Assembly (NCBI GenBank): GCA_905234665.1
Contig: CAJOIV010000006.1
Coordinates: forward strand, 1-64,000
Origin: an uncultured Bacteroidales bacterium
Lineage (GTDB): Bacteria; Bacteroidota; Bacteroidia; Bacteroidales; P3
Direction of reading: 5' to 3'
Length of the DNA stretch: 64,000 nt
Below are positions 18,501-28,909 of this stretch, piece by piece. Position numbers and translations under genes: made by a program. Positions within the stretch are counted from its first letter, which is position 1, and the number at the start of each line of letters is the position of its first letter. The notes below the pieces were generated by a model, which was given only the letters and a program-made list of their open reading frames with translations, ran no database searches and had not been told where the DNA came from.

Positions 18501-20042
18501 ATGGAACAAGGTACAAATAGGCGTATAGCGAAAAATACTATTCTTCTGTACATGAGGATGCTGATAACAATGGGGGTATCATTGTATACTTCTCGTATTA
18601 TTTTGAATGTTATTGGAATAGAGGATTTTGGTATATATCAATCAGTGTCGGGGGTTGTTGGTATGTTTTCATTCCTTAATGGGGCGTTAGCAACAGGAAC
18701 ATCTAGGTTTATTACCTTTGCATTAGGTGAAAAAAAACAAGACAACTTGAAACGAACATTTAGCGTTTCTGTTTTGCTTCATGTATGTATTGCTATTTTA
18801 TTTGTAGTACTTGCGGAGACCATAGGCTTGTATTTCCTGTATAATAAATTGGTACTTCCAAATGATAGAATTGATATTCTTTTTTGGGTGTACCAGTTTA
18901 CCATTTTGGCTAGTGTGGTTTCAATTGTTCAAGTTCCATATACAGCCGATATCATTTCACATGAGCATATGGGATTCTATGCTTATTTAAGTATACTTGA
19001 AGTACTTTTAAAGTTAGCGATAGTTTTTTTGTTGGCAATTGGTAATATTGACAAAGTATTATTATATTCTTGTTTGTTATTGATAGTTCAAATCCTTATT
19101 TCCCTTGTCTATATACTATATTGTAAGAAGAAGTTTGATGAAACAAGGGTGCTGTCGATAAACTTGAAACGGGATAAAATGTTTATTAAAGATATTGGCG
19201 AATTTTCAGGATGGAGTTTATTGTCTGTCTCATCATCAATGCTTGCCAATCAAGGTGTAATAGTATTGTTAAATATGTTTTTTTCACCAGTAATTGTGTC
19301 TGCAAGGGCTATATCGAATCAAGTTAACAATGTTGTTACTCATTTCGTTCAAAATTTTAGGACAGCTGTTAATCCTCAAATAGTAAAAAGCTATGCTCAG
19401 AATGACTTTACACAGTCGTCGTTTTTGGTGTTAATATCAACTAAAATATCTTTCTATCTGGTCCTTATTATAGGTATACCAATCATAATGAATGCAGAGT
19501 ATCTTCTAAGGGTATGGTTGGTTGATGTTCCTGATTATTGCACCGTGTTCCTGCAATTGATAATAATTCAATCGTTTATACAGACCATAGATAATTCTCT
19601 GTACTATGGCTTATATGCTTGTGGAAAAATAAAGCAAAATGCCATTGTCAGTCCGATCATTGCATTAATGGGATTTCCGCTATGCTATTTATTGTTTAAA
19701 TTGGGATATTCTCCAATAGCAATGTCTTGGTGCTATATTGGGGTATACGCTATTATAGGCTTTTTTGTTAAACCGATATTGCTAAAAAGATATGCTAATT
19801 ATTCATATAAAAAAATGGCATATACCATGCAGCAATGTTTATTTGTATTTCTTCCTGTTATTGCTCTATTTTATGCATTTGATAACTATGTCAAGCCGGT
19901 GCTACATCCTTTAGGTTATTTATTCTTGTCATTTTTTGCATCTACATTGACTATAGTTCTTTGTGTGTATTTGTGGGGGCTCGAGAAGAATCTTAGAGAT
20001 AAAATTGTTTATATCATATTACATAAAATCAAAACGAAATGA
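18501..20042 (+). CDS. Polysaccharide flippase (Wzx/MATE-like)
   Basis: A 513-residue multi-pass membrane protein with about 12-14 hydrophobic segments, starting NRRIAKNTILLYMRMLITMGVSLYTSRIIL. This matches the Wzx/PST family that moves lipid-linked repeat units across the inner membrane. The start is taken as ATG at 18501 (MEQGTNRRIAKN); the open frame begins earlier at a TTG (18477). Very AT-rich. Its presence with a Wzy-like gene points to a Wzx/Wzy-dependent pathway. Confidence 0.88.
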   Translation: MEQGTNRRIAKNTILLYMRMLITMGVSLYTSRIILNVIGIEDFGIYQSVSGVVGMFSFLNGALATGTSRFITFALGEKKQDNLKRTFSVSVLLHVCIAILFVVLAETIGLYFLYNKLVLPNDRIDILFWVYQFTILASVVSIVQVPYTADIISHEHMGFYAYLSILEVLLKLAIVFLLAIGNIDKVLLYSCLLLIVQILISLVYILYCKKKFDETRVLSINLKRDKMFIKDIGEFSGWSLLSVSSSMLANQGVIVLLNMFFSPVIVSARAISNQVNNVVTHFVQNFRTAVNPQIVKSYAQNDFTQSSFLVLISTKISFYLVLIIGIPIIMNAEYLLRVWLVDVPDYCTVFLQLIIIQSFIQTIDNSLYYGLYACGKIKQNAIVSPIIALMGFPLCYLLFKLGYSPIAMSWCYIGVYAIIGFFVKPILLKRYANYSYKKMAYTMQQCLFVFLPVIALFYAFDNYVKPVLHPLGYLFLSFFASTLTIVLCVYLWGLEKNLRDKIVYIILHKIKTK

Positions 20043-21175
20043 ATATTCTTATAATTGGAGGAACGGGAATTCTGAGCACTTCCGTTGTTAATGCATGCGT
20101 AAATCGAAAATACAAAGTTACCATGATTAACAGAGGGAGAAGGGGTGCTTTTATTAATCCCAGCGTAGAATTAATAAAGTGCGATATCCGAATGAAAAAT
20201 CAACTGGATTTTTTATTGAATGATAGACATTTTGATGCCGTGATAGATTTTTTATGTTTTAATGAAGAGCAAATCGCAGATTCAATTTCTATATATGGCC
20301 ATAGAGTGAAGCAATATATCTTTATTTCAAGTGCACAAGTTTATAATACCTCGCTAAATAAGATATTTAAAGAAGATGACGAAAAGCCACAACCCTTGTG
20401 GTCATATAGTGTAAATAAATATGCAGCAGAAAAGTTGGTGAAAGAGTTGTGTACGTCTAATGGAATAATATATACAATAATCCGACCGGGTGTCAATTAT
20501 GATAACACAAGAATCCCGTATGGAATTTATCCTCCGATGGGGCAACATTGGACACTATGTAATCGAATATTAAAAGATAAACCCATTATTACTTGGAATA
20601 ATGGAATGAATAAGTTAAATCTTACCAGAGCTGAAGATTTCGCATGTGGCGTGGTGGGCCTTTTAGATAATGAAATGGCATATAATGAAACTTTTAATGT
20701 TGTGGGGGATTATGTGTATTCATGGCGTGAAGTTTTAGAAGTAGTTGGTCAATATTTAAATCACAAAGTTGAATTTATAGATATTCCTGTAGACTTCTAT
20801 GCGAATGAACTAAAGTATGACAATGAGGCACTCCGAGGTGGTAGGGCAAATAATCTGGTCTGTTCTAATGAAAAGTTGAAAAAGGCATACCCTGAGTTCC
20901 ACACTCAATATGATTTAGAGAGTGGTATAAGATTAACTTTAAATTATTATAAAGAGAATGGTTTTTTTAAAGGGTATTCTTGTTCTTTTGATGCAGAAAC
21001 GGACAGAATAATAAATAAATATTTGAGTTTTATGGGCAAGGAGAAATTAGCACTTAAGTATTCCCCATTTGGAGAAATTGGTACTAAAGAGAGTGTTAGG
21101 AATCGTTTAAAATATTATTGTATTGTCAATAAAGAAAAATCAATAATCAATTTATTATTGAGAGGTAAGATATAG
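20039..21175 (+). CDS. NAD-dependent epimerase/dehydratase family protein (SDR)
   Basis: A 378-residue extended SDR. The N-terminus MNILIIGGTGILSTSVV carries the GxxGxxx nucleotide motif, followed by FISSAQVYN and the YSVNKYAAEKL catalytic Tyr/Lys segment near 127-137. It overlaps the flippase stop by ATGA. It is unlike RmlB and looks closer to the reductase/epimerase group with NDUFA9-like members. The substrate is probably a nucleotide sugar, but it cannot be named. Confidence 0.82.
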   Translation: MNILIIGGTGILSTSVVNACVNRKYKVTMINRGRRGAFINPSVELIKCDIRMKNQLDFLLNDRHFDAVIDFLCFNEEQIADSISIYGHRVKQYIFISSAQVYNTSLNKIFKEDDEKPQPLWSYSVNKYAAEKLVKELCTSNGIIYTIIRPGVNYDNTRIPYGIYPPMGQHWTLCNRILKDKPIITWNNGMNKLNLTRAEDFACGVVGLLDNEMAYNETFNVVGDYVYSWREVLEVVGQYLNHKVEFIDIPVDFYANELKYDNEALRGGRANNLVCSNEKLKKAYPEFHTQYDLESGIRLTLNYYKENGFFKGYSCSFDAETDRIINKYLSFMGKEKLALKYSPFGEIGTKESVRNRLKYYCIVNKEKSIINLLLRGKI

Positions 21176-21333
21176 AATCTTAGAAATCTTAAGTATCCGT
21201 CGAATACTTTTCTTTAAATATTTTTCAAAACCAGTAGAGATTTAAGAGAGGAGGGATAATGTTAACTCCATAAATTTCTTTAAATCTGATTTTTATTTAA
21301 TTTTGTATAATACATACATCTATAAAAAGACAC

Positions 21334-22554
21334 ATGAAAATATTAATAATAAATCAACCTCTCAATAATAGAGGTGATGAGTCTGCCCACAAAGCTTTAG
21401 TTCGTTCTCTTGTGAGAGCGTTTCCTGATTCTATTATAAAAATTTTATGGTTGAATGCTAATCCGGATAGTATTAGGCAGTTTTCAATAGGAAATTCAAA
21501 TGTGATTTATATCAACATGCAAGGCAGAAGAGGAGTCTCTCGTATTTCTAAGATTGCTATGCAAAAAGGATTAGATTATCTGTTTTGGATGCATCCAACG
21601 ATTAATAGAATGCTTAAGATATACAAAGATTCTGATTGGATAGTTTGTGCTCCTGGAGGAATCTGTATGGGCGGGTTTCAGGATTGGAATCATATGCTAT
21701 TTTTGCAGTTGGCAAGAGTCGTACATAAAAAGATAGCATATTATGGCAGGTCTTTGGGACCATTCCCAACCATAACTCCAGATAACAGATGTTTTAAGAG
21801 ATTAAGCATACAGATGCTTAAGTATTTTTCTTTTTTATCAATACGTGATTCTAAAAGCGAACAGATGGTACGAGAATTAGGTATCCCGTATGTTTCTACA
21901 GTGGACACTGCATTTCTTGATTCTCCAAAAGTAGAAATTCCTGTAGAGGTTTTATCGCAAATAGGCGAAGATGACTATGTCGTATTTGTGCCCAATCTAC
22001 TAATTTGGCATTATGAATTTGAGAAGAGATTGACGAAAGAATCTGTTTTACAATTTTATGAACAGGTATTCCAGATTATAACAACTACATATAGGAATCA
22101 TAAGGTGGTTATGCTTCCTCAGACTTTTAACTATGGTACATATTGTGGAGATGATATACACTTTTTTTATGATATAAAGAAACGCCTTAACGATGAAAAA
22201 TTAGTCGTTATTCCAGATAAATATAGTTCTGATGTCCAGCAAACAATTATTGGAGGAGCAAAGTGTGTTGTTGGTGCTAGATATCATTCTGTGGTTTTTG
22301 CAATTAACAATGGCGTTCCGATTATTGCGATGAGTTATGAACATAAGATCTCAGGCCTTTTAGAAAATTTAGGTATGCAAAATTGTATGGTGGATATATC
22401 AAAAGGATTAGATACTATTGAAGGAAGAAATATGATTATTTCTGATTTTGAACACAAAATTAAGAATGCTCATCCGTGTAAGAGTGAACAAAATACCGCA
22501 AAATCTATAGCTTTAAGAAGCTTTCAAGCGATGGAGAAGGTCATAAAGTCTTAA
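21334..22554 (+). CDS. Polysaccharide pyruvyl transferase family protein
   Basis: A 406-residue member of the PS_pyruv_trans family, which adds a ketal pyruvate from PEP to sugar hydroxyls, giving the polymer negative charge. The family's N-terminal NRGDESAHKALV appears at residues 12-23 (INQPLNNRGDES). The conserved C-terminal segment VVGARYHSVVFAINNGVPIIAMSYEHKISGL is at 310-340. No membrane segments. A 158-base AT-rich gap precedes it. The F420-dehydrogenase-like gene in the same locus is a frequent companion. Confidence 0.86.
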   Translation: MKILIINQPLNNRGDESAHKALVRSLVRAFPDSIIKILWLNANPDSIRQFSIGNSNVIYINMQGRRGVSRISKIAMQKGLDYLFWMHPTINRMLKIYKDSDWIVCAPGGICMGGFQDWNHMLFLQLARVVHKKIAYYGRSLGPFPTITPDNRCFKRLSIQMLKYFSFLSIRDSKSEQMVRELGIPYVSTVDTAFLDSPKVEIPVEVLSQIGEDDYVVFVPNLLIWHYEFEKRLTKESVLQFYEQVFQIITTTYRNHKVVMLPQTFNYGTYCGDDIHFFYDIKKRLNDEKLVVIPDKYSSDVQQTIIGGAKCVVGARYHSVVFAINNGVPIIAMSYEHKISGLLENLGMQNCMVDISKGLDTIEGRNMIISDFEHKIKNAHPCKSEQNTAKSIALRSFQAMEKVIKS

Positions 22555-22670
22555 TATACTGACATGGTAAGAATTGATATTTATAAATGACTTCTTGGGA
22601 TGCCTTTTCAATGGGATGATTGATAGGCGCTAAAGTGAAAATTGAGTCAGAACCTCAACTCGATTAACGA

Positions 22671-23624
22671 ATGATTTATAGTCCGATATTTAGTATACTA
22701 GTTCCTGCATACAAAGCATGTTTTTTGTCAGAATGTATTGAAAGCATTCTAGGACAGACTTATAAAGAATTTCAGCTTGTTATAGTTAATGATAATTCTC
22801 CAGAAGACCTTGATTCAATTGTGGGAAAATACAATGACCCGAGATTATTATATTATAAGAATGAGAAGGGTTATGGTGCAATAAATGTTGTTGATAATTG
22901 GAATCAATGTTTAGCATACGCTAATGGCGATTTTGTAATTTGTATGGGTGATGATGATAAATTAACGCCGACTTGCCTTGAACAATATATAAAGATAATA
23001 AAGAAATATCCAACATTAGATGTTTATCATGCACGGTTTGAGTTGATAGATGAGACATCAAATGTCCATCGTATTAATTACATTGATCAAAGAGAGGAAT
23101 ATGAATCCACATTCACACTACTAATGAAGAGATATGAGAATCGTTTGCAATATATTGGTGATCATCTATTTCGCACATCTTCTCTGCGGGCTCGGCATGG
23201 ATTTGTAAAATTTCCATGTGCATGGTTCTCTGACGAGGTTAGTGTTGCCATGATGGCAGGAGAAAAAGGAATTGCGTCAACAGAAGGGATTGCATTTCAA
23301 TATAGAATTAGTAATAAGAACATCACAAATAATACTAATTTGACAAAATATAAATTGGATGCTTCCGACAAGGCTCGAGAATGGTACTTGAGTTTTATTA
23401 ATAATAATGAAAGTTTCAGTGATACACAGCGTAGAAGTCTTAGATCAATGATGGAGGTCCGTATTAATCAAACAAAGAATAGCTGTATTGCCTTTGATAT
23501 GAGTTTCCATCCAATAGCGGGCCTTATCAAATGGCATGGGATTTGTTCTGACGGGCAACTGTTTATTAATTTCATACACGGAATTCGTGGAAAGGTTTCC
23601 AGATATTTCCATCGTATTTTTTAA
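22671..23624 (+). CDS. Glycosyltransferase family 2
   Basis: A 317-residue GT-A fold enzyme. It starts FSILVPAYKACFLSECIESILGQTYKEFQLVIVNDNSPED, the canonical GT2 N-terminus. The nucleotide/metal-binding acidic motif is in CMGDDDKLTP near residues 98-107. It likely adds one sugar to the lipid-linked repeat unit at the inner face of the membrane. The donor and linkage cannot be predicted. AT-rich. Confidence 0.9.
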   Translation: MIYSPIFSILVPAYKACFLSECIESILGQTYKEFQLVIVNDNSPEDLDSIVGKYNDPRLLYYKNEKGYGAINVVDNWNQCLAYANGDFVICMGDDDKLTPTCLEQYIKIIKKYPTLDVYHARFELIDETSNVHRINYIDQREEYESTFTLLMKRYENRLQYIGDHLFRTSSLRARHGFVKFPCAWFSDEVSVAMMAGEKGIASTEGIAFQYRISNKNITNNTNLTKYKLDASDKAREWYLSFINNNESFSDTQRRSLRSMMEVRINQTKNSCIAFDMSFHPIAGLIKWHGICSDGQLFINFIHGIRGKVSRYFHRIF

Positions 23625-23639
23625 CAAAAAAGCAAAGCA

Positions 23640-24977
23640 ATGGGATATTTCAGGGTACTATTAATTTTGACATTTCTCGGATCCATTCTCCTCAATAAAA
23701 TATCCGTTGTAGACATTGTATTGCAAGCACTCTCATTGATATTAATGTGGGTAATAACAAAACGTTATAGCATATTGGAACATATAGGAAAGTATGTAGT
23801 GCTTTTGACATTTTGGTTCTCGCTTATATTTATGCCCTCGTTCCATTTGGTAAGGATAGGGGTAGAATATGTTATGTCACATATTGATTATAACCGTATT
23901 CTTTCATTTGGGTCAATCGTCTTATTGATAACGTGTATTACTTGGTTTGTATTCTGTTCTCAGGATAATAAGAAACTAATTGTTAAACCACAATTTAAAT
24001 ATAAGCCAGTGTCATTGTCAAAAAACGTAATTTTAGTATTATTCTTAGTTATGTTCGCGTTAGGGCTATTTAGTTTTCGGGGGGCTATTGGGAGAATGGG
24101 AAGTGGCAGTGTGTCTTTTATACCAACCCAGATAGCTGGTATTATTATCTTGATTAGAATCGTCTTATTCCCGACGGTTTTTGCTATCATTATTGAAAAT
24201 TTTATACTGAGGAATAAACAAATACCTAAGTTTTTTTTCGCATTGTTTCTGATTTGGTCATTATCTGAGGTTTTTATTCGGTCTAGTAAAGGAGCATTAA
24301 TAAATTCGTTACTAATGCCGGGAATTATATTGTTTGTATATTATCGTCCGAATGTTAGAACCGTATTACAATATGTTACTCCAATAATATTATTGTCTTT
24401 GTTTCTATATCCTATCGTGGAGACGATGAGGGGCATGGAAGGTTCGGATATTGTCAATGATTTCATCATGGCGAATAAAGCTGTGCAAAGTAACGAGACA
24501 AAAGATAATTCGATTTTGAAGCCTATGAATAGAACGTTTATGATACCTGAGCGTTATGTGAAAGATTACGACTGGGTAAATCATGAAAGTTTGTTTGATT
24601 TCTCTAAAGCACCATTGATTATGTCGTTAGAAGGCACCCCGCGTTATCAAACCTTAATTATAGATGGATATTCATCCGACATTGTGCATTCATCAGGAAC
24701 AACAGCTTTACAGGATCCCTTACTATTCGGAGGATATGGCCTATGTTATATAGTCGTAATATTGTTGGTATTAATGGCGCAATTCATTGATAAAACAGTT
24801 GACAAAAGGATGTATTCTATCTACTTCACATGGATTATCATTTTATGGGGATTTTGTAATTCACAAAACATATCATCTTTGGTTAGCCATACTGGTAGAA
24901 TGTATTTATTTATGAGGATCTTTGCTATATGGTTGGCCTATCAACTGAATTTTAGAAGAAGAATTAATGTGCAATAA
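23640..24977 (+). CDS. Putative O-antigen/repeat-unit polymerase (Wzy-like)
   Basis: A 445-residue protein with about ten to twelve hydrophobic segments and a long loop around 270-370 containing RGMEGSDIV, PERYVKDYDW and EGTPRYQTLIIDGYS. This layout is that of oligosaccharide repeat-unit polymerases such as Wzy/EpsG. Sequence conservation in this family is low, so the assignment rests on topology and on position next to glycosyltransferases and downstream of a flippase. It is the only candidate polymerase in the locus. Confidence 0.72.
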   Translation: MGYFRVLLILTFLGSILLNKISVVDIVLQALSLILMWVITKRYSILEHIGKYVVLLTFWFSLIFMPSFHLVRIGVEYVMSHIDYNRILSFGSIVLLITCITWFVFCSQDNKKLIVKPQFKYKPVSLSKNVILVLFLVMFALGLFSFRGAIGRMGSGSVSFIPTQIAGIIILIRIVLFPTVFAIIIENFILRNKQIPKFFFALFLIWSLSEVFIRSSKGALINSLLMPGIILFVYYRPNVRTVLQYVTPIILLSLFLYPIVETMRGMEGSDIVNDFIMANKAVQSNETKDNSILKPMNRTFMIPERYVKDYDWVNHESLFDFSKAPLIMSLEGTPRYQTLIIDGYSSDIVHSSGTTALQDPLLFGGYGLCYIVVILLVLMAQFIDKTVDKRMYSIYFTWIIILWGFCNSQNISSLVSHTGRMYLFMRIFAIWLAYQLNFRRRINVQ

Positions 24978-24992
24978 TAAATATAAAGACTG

Positions 24993-26000
24993 ATGAAAAT
25001 TGCAATCTATTCTCACCCGACCAGTTCTTATGGAATACTTGTGATTGTAAATCATATTATAGAGATGGGGAGACTGCGTGATATCGAATGTAGACATATT
25101 ACGTCATTGGGAGATGCGTTGAAAGAGGAAATAGTAATACCATACGGACTTCTTGAGACGATTGAGATGATTAACATGAAGTATAATCATCCAATATCAC
25201 TATTAATTGATGTGATTTCTATCGGTGCATGGAACAAATTATGTTGGTATACACGCGTAGGGCACATTTTTCATCGCGATTATATTTATACATTTCTACA
25301 TTTTTTAAAATGGCAACGGTTGGATAAGATTGTGTCCAAGGAAGTTGCGAATATTGTATTGGTGTCTGACTATGATGGCGATTATTTGAAACAGTTCAAT
25401 CGTAATGTGAATATTTTTGTTTGTCGAAATGGCGCTCTGAAACCATCGGTAAAGCCCCATGTACCATCAGATAAAGTGCGAATGGGCATTTTGTCAAGTT
25501 GGTCGTCTGTTGGAGCATATGAGGAAAATAATTGGTTTATAAGAAAATATTTTTTAAGATATGCAAAGAAAAATCCCAATATTGAACTTGTTGTTGCAGG
25601 TCGAGGAGTTTTTATAGAGAAGTTGCGAGGACTTCCTAATGTAAAAGTGTTAGGTGAGGTTGTGGATTTGGCGGATTTTTTCTGTAATATAGATTTGTTT
25701 ATTGCCCCTAATCCAAAAGGGTGCGGGATATTGAATAGATGTCTTGATGCCTTTGCCTATAAAGTGCCAGTTGTTGGCCATAAAAATGCATTCTCAGGGT
25801 TTGGATATATGAAGGATTCGTATATTCCCTTTGAAGGATATGAACAATTTGTTGCGGCAATTGAGAAATTGAAAAATGATACAACGTTAAAGCAGCAGTT
25901 GGTATCTAATGCATCCGAAACAATAGAAAAATACAACAATTGGGATTGTAATATAGGAATCTTATTGGATCAATTGAAGGAGATTGTGTCAAAGAAATAG
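24993..26000 (+). CDS. Glycosyltransferase, GT-B fold (GT1/GT4-like)
   Basis: A 335-residue cytosolic protein that starts MKIAIYSHPTSSYGILVIVNHI. The C-terminal half has LVVAGRGVFIEKLRGLPNVKVLGEVVDLADFFCNIDLFIAPNPKGCG (188-234), the usual beta-alpha-beta and donor-site segment of GT-B enzymes, with RCLDAFAYKVPVVGHKNAF after it. The N-terminal half is weakly conserved. The donor is unknown. It starts 15 bases after the polymerase candidate. Confidence 0.8.
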   Translation: MKIAIYSHPTSSYGILVIVNHIIEMGRLRDIECRHITSLGDALKEEIVIPYGLLETIEMINMKYNHPISLLIDVISIGAWNKLCWYTRVGHIFHRDYIYTFLHFLKWQRLDKIVSKEVANIVLVSDYDGDYLKQFNRNVNIFVCRNGALKPSVKPHVPSDKVRMGILSSWSSVGAYEENNWFIRKYFLRYAKKNPNIELVVAGRGVFIEKLRGLPNVKVLGEVVDLADFFCNIDLFIAPNPKGCGILNRCLDAFAYKVPVVGHKNAFSGFGYMKDSYIPFEGYEQFVAAIEKLKNDTTLKQQLVSNASETIEKYNNWDCNIGILLDQLKEIVSKK

Positions 26001-26003
26001 TTT

Positions 26004-27767
26004 ATGCGCTTAAATTATCTTGACGTACTAAAGGCTTTCGCTATCATATCGGTGGTACTTTATCATGCCGGATTACTGCCCTATGGTTATCTTGGCGTGG
26101 ATTTGTTTTTGGTGATAGCAGGATACTTAACCACAATTGGACTTAAAAAGAAAATATTGTCCACTAATGTCACATTTTTATCGGGATACTTCAGGTTTGA
26201 GGTGAGTAGAGTAGTACGCCTATTGCCTCCATTGTTGATTGCTGGGATTGTGTGTATGCTGGTGGGATTCTTCGCCATGTTGCCAGATGATTATGAAAAT
26301 CTGAGTCAGAGTATAGTCGCTACAAATGTCTTTGGAAATAATATCCTTGCTGCAATCACAACGAAGAACTACTGGGATGTGGTGAATGAATACAAGCCAC
26401 TGATGCATACTTGGTATGTAGGAGTAGTGATGCAATTCTATCTCGTTTATCCGATTTTGTTTTACCTCGCAAGGCTCGACAAAAGAAATCCCAAGAATAC
26501 ATTAATGACAATGATTGCCACATTGGCAGTCGTGTCTATCTTTGTGTATTTTGGAACAACAAATACGGCGGAGCGTTTCTATTATTTACCGGCACGTTTT
26601 TTTGAATTTGCTGTAGGTGGTATAGTTGCGCTGCTTTACAATCCAGAGAAGAATAGCCCATTTGGAAGAGTTTTTTTGTATATATGCTATGCATTGCTCG
26701 CTTTATTGATAACAGTTAATATGGAGATAATGCCGGCAATGATTCGGCTTGTTGCTGTAGTTGCTCTATCTGTAGTGTTAATTTGTTCTCAAGATTTATT
26801 AGAAAATAGAGTGACAGGTAATTCTGTATTGGCAAGAATTGGAGCTGCGAGTTATAGTATTTTTATTTGGCATCAGATAGTGTTGGCATTTTGTCGTTAT
26901 CTGTGGACCGATGAATTTACCCCCGTGGTCTATTTGGTCTTAGTGGTCTCGACAGTTTTGTTATCATGGGTTTCTTATCGATTTGTTGAACGGGGAATAA
27001 CATTAGCACTGAATTCAAACAAAGGAAAAGTGTGGCTATACACATTGATAATAACTATTTTCATTGCATTGACCTCGTTTGCTGGCTATGTTTACATAAA
27101 TGCTGGTGTGGTAAGAGATGTGCCAGAATTGTATATCAGCAAGAATAATGTACAAAGAGGAATGCACAAAGCGTATAATGATAAGATTTATAAATTGGAC
27201 AAGCCATTTGAATCCAACAAACGTCATTGGCTGGTAATAGGTAATAGTTTTGGGAGGGATTTTGCCAATGTGATATTGGAATCCCCCGTGGCAGATAGTG
27301 TAGAGGTGAGTTATATATTCATTGACAATTATAAGAAATCAAACTACGCTGAACGGTTTGCATCTGCCGACAGGATTTTTCTTTCTTCGCTTGGTACAAG
27401 TGAAGAGTCTGTGAATGAATTGGAGCTGGTCTGTAAAACTAATGGATTTAATACCGGTAATTTGGTAATTGTCGGAACAAAGAATTTTGGTACATCCAAT
27501 GGACGGTTCTATAGGAAACGCAATGCACCTGATTATTTCAAGCAACGTACAGACATGGAGGAAGGCTACGAAGAACGTAATGATAGGATGAAATCAATAT
27601 ATGGAGACCGCTATTTGGATTTGATAGGTCTGGTAATCGATGAGAATCATACGATGCCAGTGTTTACCCCAGACCATAAATTCGTTAGTCAGGATTGCCG
27701 TCATTTCAGTATGGGTGGGGCTAAGTGGTTTGCCATATTAATAGACTGGGATAAATATCTACATTAA
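26004..27767 (+). CDS. Acyltransferase 3 family protein with C-terminal SGNH-like domain (OafA-type)
   Basis: A 587-residue O-acyltransferase. The N-terminal 340 residues form about ten membrane helices with the family's YLDVLKAFAIISVVLYHAG opening (catalytic His near 21) and GYLGVDLFLVIAGYL, followed by FLSGYFRFEVSRVVRLLPPLL. After a last helix near 350-370 a periplasmic domain begins, with HWLVIGNSFGRDF (GNS block) and a late HFSMGGAKWF segment, as in OafA-like fusions. It should acetylate or otherwise acylate the glycan at the periplasmic face. Confidence 0.88.
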   Translation: MRLNYLDVLKAFAIISVVLYHAGLLPYGYLGVDLFLVIAGYLTTIGLKKKILSTNVTFLSGYFRFEVSRVVRLLPPLLIAGIVCMLVGFFAMLPDDYENLSQSIVATNVFGNNILAAITTKNYWDVVNEYKPLMHTWYVGVVMQFYLVYPILFYLARLDKRNPKNTLMTMIATLAVVSIFVYFGTTNTAERFYYLPARFFEFAVGGIVALLYNPEKNSPFGRVFLYICYALLALLITVNMEIMPAMIRLVAVVALSVVLICSQDLLENRVTGNSVLARIGAASYSIFIWHQIVLAFCRYLWTDEFTPVVYLVLVVSTVLLSWVSYRFVERGITLALNSNKGKVWLYTLIITIFIALTSFAGYVYINAGVVRDVPELYISKNNVQRGMHKAYNDKIYKLDKPFESNKRHWLVIGNSFGRDFANVILESPVADSVEVSYIFIDNYKKSNYAERFASADRIFLSSLGTSEESVNELELVCKTNGFNTGNLVIVGTKNFGTSNGRFYRKRNAPDYFKQRTDMEEGYEERNDRMKSIYGDRYLDLIGLVIDENHTMPVFTPDHKFVSQDCRHFSMGGAKWFAILIDWDKYLH

Positions 27768-27769
27768 TA

Positions 27770-28909
27770 ATGAGAATACTGATTAATGCCTCGAACCTAA
27801 AAAAAGGAGGGGGGGTACAAGTGGGAGATTCAATTTGCAGGGAACTTAATCGTTTTCAACAGCATGAGTTTACCGTGGTATTATCATCTTCGATGCAGGA
27901 CACATATAATGAGATTAAGAAAATGCCAAATATAGCAGTCTGTTTGTATGACTTGAAAAATGATTGGAGGACCGTATTGTTTGGCTATGACGAATTTCTT
28001 GATGGGGTAGTAAAAGAAAAGAAAATAGAAGCGGTATTGACAATTTTTGGCCCTTCGGTATGGATACCAAAGTGTCCACATCTATGTGGATTTGCGCGAG
28101 CTCAATTGATAATGCCGGAATCGCCATATTATACCCAAATGAATGGGTATAAGTTAATAATTAATAGGTTGAAGTATGGTATTAGAGAGCGGGCATTTAA
28201 ACGGTGTTCAAATAGCTTTTATACAGAAAATCCTTATACGACAGAAAGACTTGCGAAAAAATGGTCCAATAAAAAGGTGTTTACAGTTACGAACTACTAT
28301 AATCAAGTGTTTGACCAGCCAGAGAAATGGAGAGAGAAGAAATTGGTTGATTTTGAGGGAATAACATTGCTTACGGTGACGGCCTCCTATCCGCATAAGA
28401 ACTTAGGAATTGCTGTTGAAGTGGCCAAAGTGCTGAGAAGTAAATATCCAGAATTTCGGTTCAGGTTTGTTATTACCATTGACAAGGATGAATATCCGGC
28501 TAACATACATCATGTAGAAGATTGTTTTGAGTTTGTCGGAAAGGTTAATATTGCAGAGTGTCCGTCCCTGTATCAACAGTGCGACATCGTCTTTCAACCA
28601 ACTTTGATGGAGTGTTTTACGGCCTCATATCCTGAGGCTATGCGTATGGAACGGCCGATAGTTACGACTGATTTAGAGTTTGCGCATAAATTGTGTGGAG
28701 AGGCTGCAGAGTATTATTCGGCAGTAGATGCTGATGCATGTGCGGAAGCCATTTATAAGGTGGCTACGGATGGCTCTCTGAGAGAAAGGTTAAAAGTTCA
28801 GGGGAAGATACAACTGGAGAGTTTTGACAACTATAACGAGCGGGCAAGGAAATTAATTGAACTGACAGCAGGAGAATCAAGAAATTTAGAAAGCACAAAT
28901 ATTATTTGA
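27770..28909 (+). CDS. Glycosyltransferase family 4 (GT-B)
   Basis: A 379-residue glycosyltransferase starting MRILINASNLKKGGGVQVGDSI, the glycine-rich acceptor loop of GT4 enzymes. It has TVTASYPHKNLGIAVEVAKVL mid-protein and the donor-site signature FQPTLMECFTASYPEAMRMERPIVTTDL near 282-310, the E(x7)E-type motif. It starts two bases after the acyltransferase stop and its own stop overlaps the next ATG. Confidence 0.87.
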   Translation: MRILINASNLKKGGGVQVGDSICRELNRFQQHEFTVVLSSSMQDTYNEIKKMPNIAVCLYDLKNDWRTVLFGYDEFLDGVVKEKKIEAVLTIFGPSVWIPKCPHLCGFARAQLIMPESPYYTQMNGYKLIINRLKYGIRERAFKRCSNSFYTENPYTTERLAKKWSNKKVFTVTNYYNQVFDQPEKWREKKLVDFEGITLLTVTASYPHKNLGIAVEVAKVLRSKYPEFRFRFVITIDKDEYPANIHHVEDCFEFVGKVNIAECPSLYQQCDIVFQPTLMECFTASYPEAMRMERPIVTTDLEFAHKLCGEAAEYYSAVDADACAEAIYKVATDGSLRERLKVQGKIQLESFDNYNERARKLIELTAGESRNLESTNII